DNA from: Peltaster fructicola
Lineage: Eukaryota; Ascomycota; Dothideomycetes
NCBI GenBank assembly: GCA_001592805.2
Contig: CP051141.1
Span: forward strand, 868,001 to 932,000
Length of the DNA stretch: 64,000 bases
Direction: 5' to 3'
How positions within the stretch are numbered: the first letter of the stretch is position 1; each line of letters opens with the position of its first letter. Positions 60,304 through 64,000 of this stretch are shown one piece after another. The notes under the pieces were generated by a model, which saw only the letters and a program-made list of their open reading frames with translations, was not told the DNA's origin and did no database searches. Both the position numbers and the translations under genes were made by a program.

Positions 60304-61689
60304 ATGATGGCAGACTATAGCGACTCGAAGCAGCCCAAAACCACCGATGAATTAACCCAAGTTGTATCACCTGCGAGTATTGATCTCAATACCATCGATG
60401 TGGACCGATCACTCCTCAACGATACGCCAGTGTATCGAGTCTACAAGAGACGCTTCTTTGGCCTTGCGCAATTGATCTTACTCAACATTGTCATCTCATG
60501 GAATTGGCTCACCTTCGCGCCAGTATCGGACCTCTCGGCGCAATGGTTCGATGTGTCTGAAAGCGTTGTCAACTGGATGAGCACAGCGTTCCTCTTCGCC
60601 TTTGTCGCTATGACGCCAATCACTTTACTTCTCCTAAACAAAGGCGGACCTGCTCAGGCTATACGGTACGCAAGTATCCTCGTCCTCATTGGCAGCTGGG
60701 TTCGCTATGGAGGCTCAAGAAGTGGTAGCTTTGGTGCTGCAATGTTCGGCCAGATCATCATTGGTCTTGCTCAACCTCTTGTACTGAGCTCGCCAACACG
60801 GTACAGCAACCTTTGGTTCTCAGACAAGGGCAGAGTCACTGCGACAGCCGTTGCGTCTCTAGCTAATCCGTTAGGTGGTGCTCTGGGTCAGCTCATAGGA
60901 CCCATATGGGCTGACAATGCCACTCAAATACCTGAAATGGTCGTCTGGACGTCCACTATATCGACCGTGGTGGCAGTGATTGGCTTCTTGACACCTTCTG
61001 CACCACCTACACCACCTAGTCGCACAGCAGCAGCCGAAAAGCTCGATCTCATCCATGGACTCCGCGCATTGTCCAAGAACACAGTCTTCTTTCTGCTTGC
61101 AATACCTTTCGTGGTCTATGTCGGACTCTTCAATGCTATCTCATCGCTGCTCAATCAGATATTCCAGCCGTATGGGTTCAGCGACGACGATGCTGGCATA
61201 GGAGGTGCGATCTTGATCGTTGCCGGGCTGGTCGCGGCTGCAGTCGCTTCACCTATCATAGACCGAACGAGGCTCTTTCTCTTGGCTATCAGACTGCTCG
61301 TACCTATACTGGCAGTCATCTACGTCGCTCTGATATTCATGCCACAAACACAAGATCTTCCAGGGTCATGGATTGTTCTCGCTGCGCTTGGTGCAGCATC
61401 ATTCAGCTTGCTACCATGTGCTCTGGAATACCTAGCTATTGTCACGCACCCAGTCAGTCCGGAGATCAGCTCTACCATATGTTGGTCCCTAGCGCAACTT
61501 TCTGGAGCCATTTTTATCCTCATTATGGATGCCCTCAAAGCCGGAAGACAAGCAGACCCATCCTACAACATGTACAATGCATTGGTATTCCAGGCATGTA
61601 TAGCATGCATTGCTGTGCCTTCAACTATGATGATTGGCTTCTGGGGATGGACGAGTGCCGTGTCTGCTCCGGCCGAAGAGGAGATGTAG
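60304..61689 (+). CDS. MFS transporter, FLVCR-like
   Basis: A 461-aa intronless protein starting at ATG 60304 (or the next codon pair, 60307). After ~55 hydrophilic residues come about twelve membrane helices: QLILLNIVISWNWLTFAPVS, WMSTAFLFAFVAMTPITLLL, AAMFGQIIIGLAQPLVLSSP and so on. The pattern WLTFAPVSDLSAQWF, then SPTRYSNLWFSDKGRVTATA and ANPLGGALGQLIGP, is that of the feline leukaemia virus subgroup C receptor (FLVCR) branch, whose animal members carry heme, choline or ethanolamine. The cytosolic centre loop is Pro/Thr-rich. The fungal substrate is not known. C-terminus is short and acidic. Confidence 0.88.
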   Translation: MMADYSDSKQPKTTDELTQVVSPASIDLNTIDVDRSLLNDTPVYRVYKRRFFGLAQLILLNIVISWNWLTFAPVSDLSAQWFDVSESVVNWMSTAFLFAFVAMTPITLLLLNKGGPAQAIRYASILVLIGSWVRYGGSRSGSFGAAMFGQIIIGLAQPLVLSSPTRYSNLWFSDKGRVTATAVASLANPLGGALGQLIGPIWADNATQIPEMVVWTSTISTVVAVIGFLTPSAPPTPPSRTAAAEKLDLIHGLRALSKNTVFFLLAIPFVVYVGLFNAISSLLNQIFQPYGFSDDDAGIGGAILIVAGLVAAAVASPIIDRTRLFLLAIRLLVPILAVIYVALIFMPQTQDLPGSWIVLAALGAASFSLLPCALEYLAIVTHPVSPEISSTICWSLAQLSGAIFILIMDALKAGRQADPSYNMYNALVFQACIACIAVPSTMMIGFWGWTSAVSAPAEEEM

Positions 61690-61850
61690 TTACTATATAT
61701 GCAGTTATGATAGGTCACGTGCCATTGAAGTCTTGGCACAGTATGCTCCACTTTTCCAGAACCACACCAAATTTCATTTCGTGCAAATGTTCACGATCGC
61801 TTCTTGTGTGCATTTACAACTTCAACTACCTCCATACACAACTCGCCAAC

Positions 61851-62892
61851 ATGGTAAGCGACACCTCCCACATGCGATGAGCTTCAGCCTCTGTCCACGG
61901 CTTCGGTCATGACATGCGCAATTCCACCATGCATCTGATGCTGGTGTGATATGGCTTGAGCAATGCGCTCTTTAGAGATGAACAGTAGCTAACTGTTCTT
62001 CTCAATGATAGCCTCCAAAATCTGGCAAGAAGGCCGCTCCAGCACCATTCCCAGGTGCCAAGGCAGGCACCAGCAAGAAGCAGGCCAAGGTTAGTACTGA
62101 GCATTCTTCCGTCGCGACTCGCTGCTGACCATCAAAGAACCCTCTTCTCGAGCGCCGCCCACGAAACTTTGGTATCGGACAGGACATCCAGCCAAAGCGA
62201 AACCTCTCACGAAGCGTGAAATGGCCAGCATACGTCCGCCTCCAGCGTCAGCGCAAGATCCTGAACATGCGCCTGAAGGTTCCACCAGCAATCGCCCAGT
62301 TCAGCAACACCCTGGACCGCAACACCGCCGCACAGCTCTTCAAGTTCTTCAACAAGTACCGACCAGAGACTAAGGCCGAGAAGAAGGAGCGTTTGACCAA
62401 GGAGGCCACCGCTGAGAGCGAGGGCAAGAAGAAGGAGGACGTCAGCAAGAAGCCATTCGTCGTCAAGTACGGTCTCAACCACGTTGTCGCCCTCATCGAG
62501 GCCAAGAAGCCAGCTCTTGTTCTCATTCCAAACGACGTCGACCCAATCGAGCTCGTCATCTTCCTTCCAGCACTTTGCCGAAAGATGGGTATCCCATACG
62601 CCATAGTGAAGGGCAAGGCCCGTCTCGGAACGGTCGTCCACAAGAAGGTTCGTGAACTCGTCGCGTGTGAAGATAATGCTAACCACATCAGACTGCCGCA
62701 GTGCTCGCTGTCACTGAGGTCCGTGCTGAGGACAAGACCGAGCTCTCGAAGATCGTCCAGACTGTTAAGGAGGGTTACCTTGACAAGTACGAGGATGCTA
62801 AGCGACACTGGGGTGGTGGTATCATGGGTGCCAAGGCCAACGCGAAGAGGGTCAAGAAGCAGCGAATCCTCGACAACGCTATCAAGATCTGA
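61851..62892 (+). CDS. RPL8: 60S ribosomal protein eL8 (L7Ae family)
   Basis: Four exons: 61851-61853 (only the ATG), 62012-62089, 62138-62647 and 62692-62892, giving 263 aa. Introns are 158, 48 and 44 nt, with GTAAGC..ATAG, GTTAGT..AAAG and GTTCGT..TCAG borders; the last has a GCTAAC branch. Sequence marks are [112 protein letters not shown] and [20 protein letters not shown]. This is the eL8/L7a pattern through the L7Ae RNA-binding domain. An ATG-only first exon is common in fungal ribosomal protein genes. The first intron is by far the longest verified intron in the window. Confidence 0.97.
61854..62011 (+). other. Long first intron of the eL8 gene, weak box C/D snoRNA candidate
   Basis: 158 nt, three times the usual length here. 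It contains GCGATGA (61874-61880, one mismatch to the C box) and CTGA (61935-61938, a D box) about 55 bases apart; the flanks CACAT and GTGTG could pair, though not immediately beside the D box. In animals the eL8 (RPL7A) gene hosts box C/D snoRNAs. The match is weak and no guide target was confirmed. Confidence 0.25.
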
Positions 62893-63453
62893 GTCTGACC
62901 TGCTTTGTCTGGTTGTACTACATGGTGGGAGAGCTGGCGCCTGGTGTTGACATACATACCAATGTGTTAGAAAAGCGACGGCACACATATGCTACGATTC
63001 TACGCACAATGAAGCTCATTCCGAACACTCTGTTTTCATGATGTCTTCTCCCTTGAAATTATCGGCGTGCAGTACCTGATTCTTAGACCGAGTCATTGCA
63101 CCTTGCTTATCGATGATCTTGTGGCTGCTTTTCGATAGTGCAATCCTCAAGCCGATGTGCAGCCTGTCTATGGATTACCCATGAAGGATTCTTCTCGTCG
63201 CTCGCACTACACTGCACGACAGTCTTCCTATGTTGTCCTCACGACTGCTTTCGTGGTGATGTCGTGATGTTATCCTGACTCGCCCGGCAGAGAGCAAATG
63301 ATTTGTACTCATGTGGCTGGCTCAGCGACCGAGGGCATCGTAAAGTGCTGTTCAGCGAAGTCTGTGGTCACCACTCCCACACTCCGACAAGGAAGGCAGT
63401 CGTCACCATTGATTTGTGACATTTGGGAACATGGGTACCAGCATCTTCGCTCC
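62893..63453. other. Intergenic region, convergent eL8 and PSF3 genes
   Basis: 561 bp of 3' flanks. No gene or RNA is recognised. Confidence 0.5.
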
Positions 63454-63996
63454 TCAGGTGATACGGGAAGCCTCAAACCATTTCTTGACTGCGTGACCAC
63501 CATCATGTGCAGCACGAAAGAGCTGTCGTTCTGTTTCGTCCAGGCCCATCACAAAATCGTTCCCATCACTTTGTACGTTCCTCGTGTTGCTCGCCTTGTC
63601 CGCTATCTCAGCAGTTCGCTTTTTGAACGTATCAATCAGCACTTCGACGACCTCATCGTCTTCAAAGAGCTCCAGCATTCTCGCACCAAGTGCATAGAAA
63701 TGTTGCGCCTGAGCACGCAACTGTACGCTCTTCGGATCAGCCTTCAAAGCATTGATGACGCGCTGTCCGAGGGCAGCAGGCATGTCCATCGACGCCAAGG
63801 ATGTATCTCCAGTGGGTTTGCTCACGGCGAGCATCTCTCCAAGCCACAGAGGGAGCTCAAGTTTGTTTCCTTGATCGACATCTGCTCCGGTATTACCACC
63901 GAGATAGCCAAGTCCAGGCACCGACAGCTCGAATGTACACGGCACCTTCTGAGCATCAGTCAATATGGAATTAAGGTCGTAGTAGGCCATGCTCAT
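63454..63996 (-). CDS. PSF3: GINS complex subunit Psf3
   Basis: A 180-aa single-exon protein of the GINS complex, which joins Cdc45 and Mcm2-7 as the replicative helicase in the nucleus. The N-terminus MSMAYYDLNSILTDAQKVPC is the Psf3 signature; starting at the second ATG (63990) would give 178 aa and equals the usual family start. Next come FELSVPGLGYLGGN (the B domain strands), KLELPLWLGEMLAVSK and the A domain helices with LGQRVINALKADPKSVQLR, HFYALGARMLELFEDDEV and VLIDTFKKRTAEIADKASN. The C-terminal DFVMGLDETERQLFRAAHDG and KKWFEAS is also as in the family. The gene ends 560 bp from eL8, and only four bases of the window lie beyond its start, so its promoter is outside. Confidence 0.92.
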   Translation of the reverse strand: MSMAYYDLNSILTDAQKVPCTFELSVPGLGYLGGNTGADVDQGNKLELPLWLGEMLAVSKPTGDTSLASMDMPAALGQRVINALKADPKSVQLRAQAQHFYALGARMLELFEDDEVVEVLIDTFKKRTAEIADKASNTRNVQSDGNDFVMGLDETERQLFRAAHDGGHAVKKWFEASRIT

Positions 63997-64000
63997 GTGA

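Noticed and set aside
62248-62988. Long minus-strand frame across the eL8 exons
   Set aside because: It is the antisense shadow of a highly codon-biased ribosomal protein gene.
1-64000. Transposons, LTR or virus-like elements, CRISPR arrays, rRNA and secondary-metabolite core genes
   Set aside because: No integrase, transposase, reverse transcriptase, terminal repeats, regular spacer arrays, rRNA cores or PKS/NRPS-type motifs were seen in any frame.

Overview
This is a window of eukaryotic nuclear DNA from a filamentous ascomycete (Pezizomycotina). The gene content (HET-domain protein, WSC protein, Zn2Cys6 regulator, OPT and FLVCR-like transporters, hybrid histidine kinase, Dsc/DscB-like rhomboid, Sat4/Hal-type kinase) suggests Dothideomycetes, but the class is an inference. 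Genes are dense, on both strands, and split by very short introns. Seventeen introns could be placed to the base by GT..AG borders, frame and family alignment. Sixteen are 43-50 nt long, and the exception is a 158-nt intron right after the ATG of ribosomal protein eL8. I see no rRNA, tRNA, CRISPR array, transposon or virus-like element.

Layout. 0-10.4 kb: 3' end of an RNase III gene, a Mn-type CDF transporter, a HET-domain protein followed by possible decayed coding sequence, divergent ERV1 and HEM4, a small unrecognised protein, a WSC protein and LSM12. 10.4-17.6 kb: gene-poor, with an unrecognised 267-aa protein and two unrelated SGNH/GDSL hydrolases facing each other, one of which looks broken in its second half. 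17.6-25 kb: a YSL-type OPT transporter, a 2.6-kb stretch without a supported gene, a DscB-like rhomboid protein and syntaxin SED5. 25-38 kb: two very long, mostly disordered open frames that may be one split gene, a secreted lactonase-fold protein and a Pro/Tyr-rich orphan.

38-50 kb: CPD photolyase with two plausible starts, a glutathione transferase, an MDR reductase, a Zn2Cys6 regulator whose stop lies 1 bp from that of an MDP1-like phosphatase, mitochondrial SSB (RIM1) and a Sat4/Hal-type kinase. 50-64 kb: TOM20, an NRAMP transporter, a GT90 glycosyltransferase, a hybrid histidine kinase, a Cys-cluster orphan, an MFS transporter, eL8 and GINS subunit PSF3.

The window reads as ordinary housekeeping and accessory chromosome, not as one cluster. 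Shared themes are mitochondrial biogenesis (ERV1, TOM20, RIM1, perhaps one photolyase isoform), manganese transport (CDF and NRAMP), Golgi traffic and quality control (SED5, DscB) and signalling (histidine kinase, Sat4/Hal kinase). I found no clear new multi-gene system. The most useful leads are the split giant protein, the decaying SGNH gene, two stopless 48-nt introns that hide inside long open frames, a perfect 18-bp palindrome in a gene-free stretch, and the two-start photolyase.
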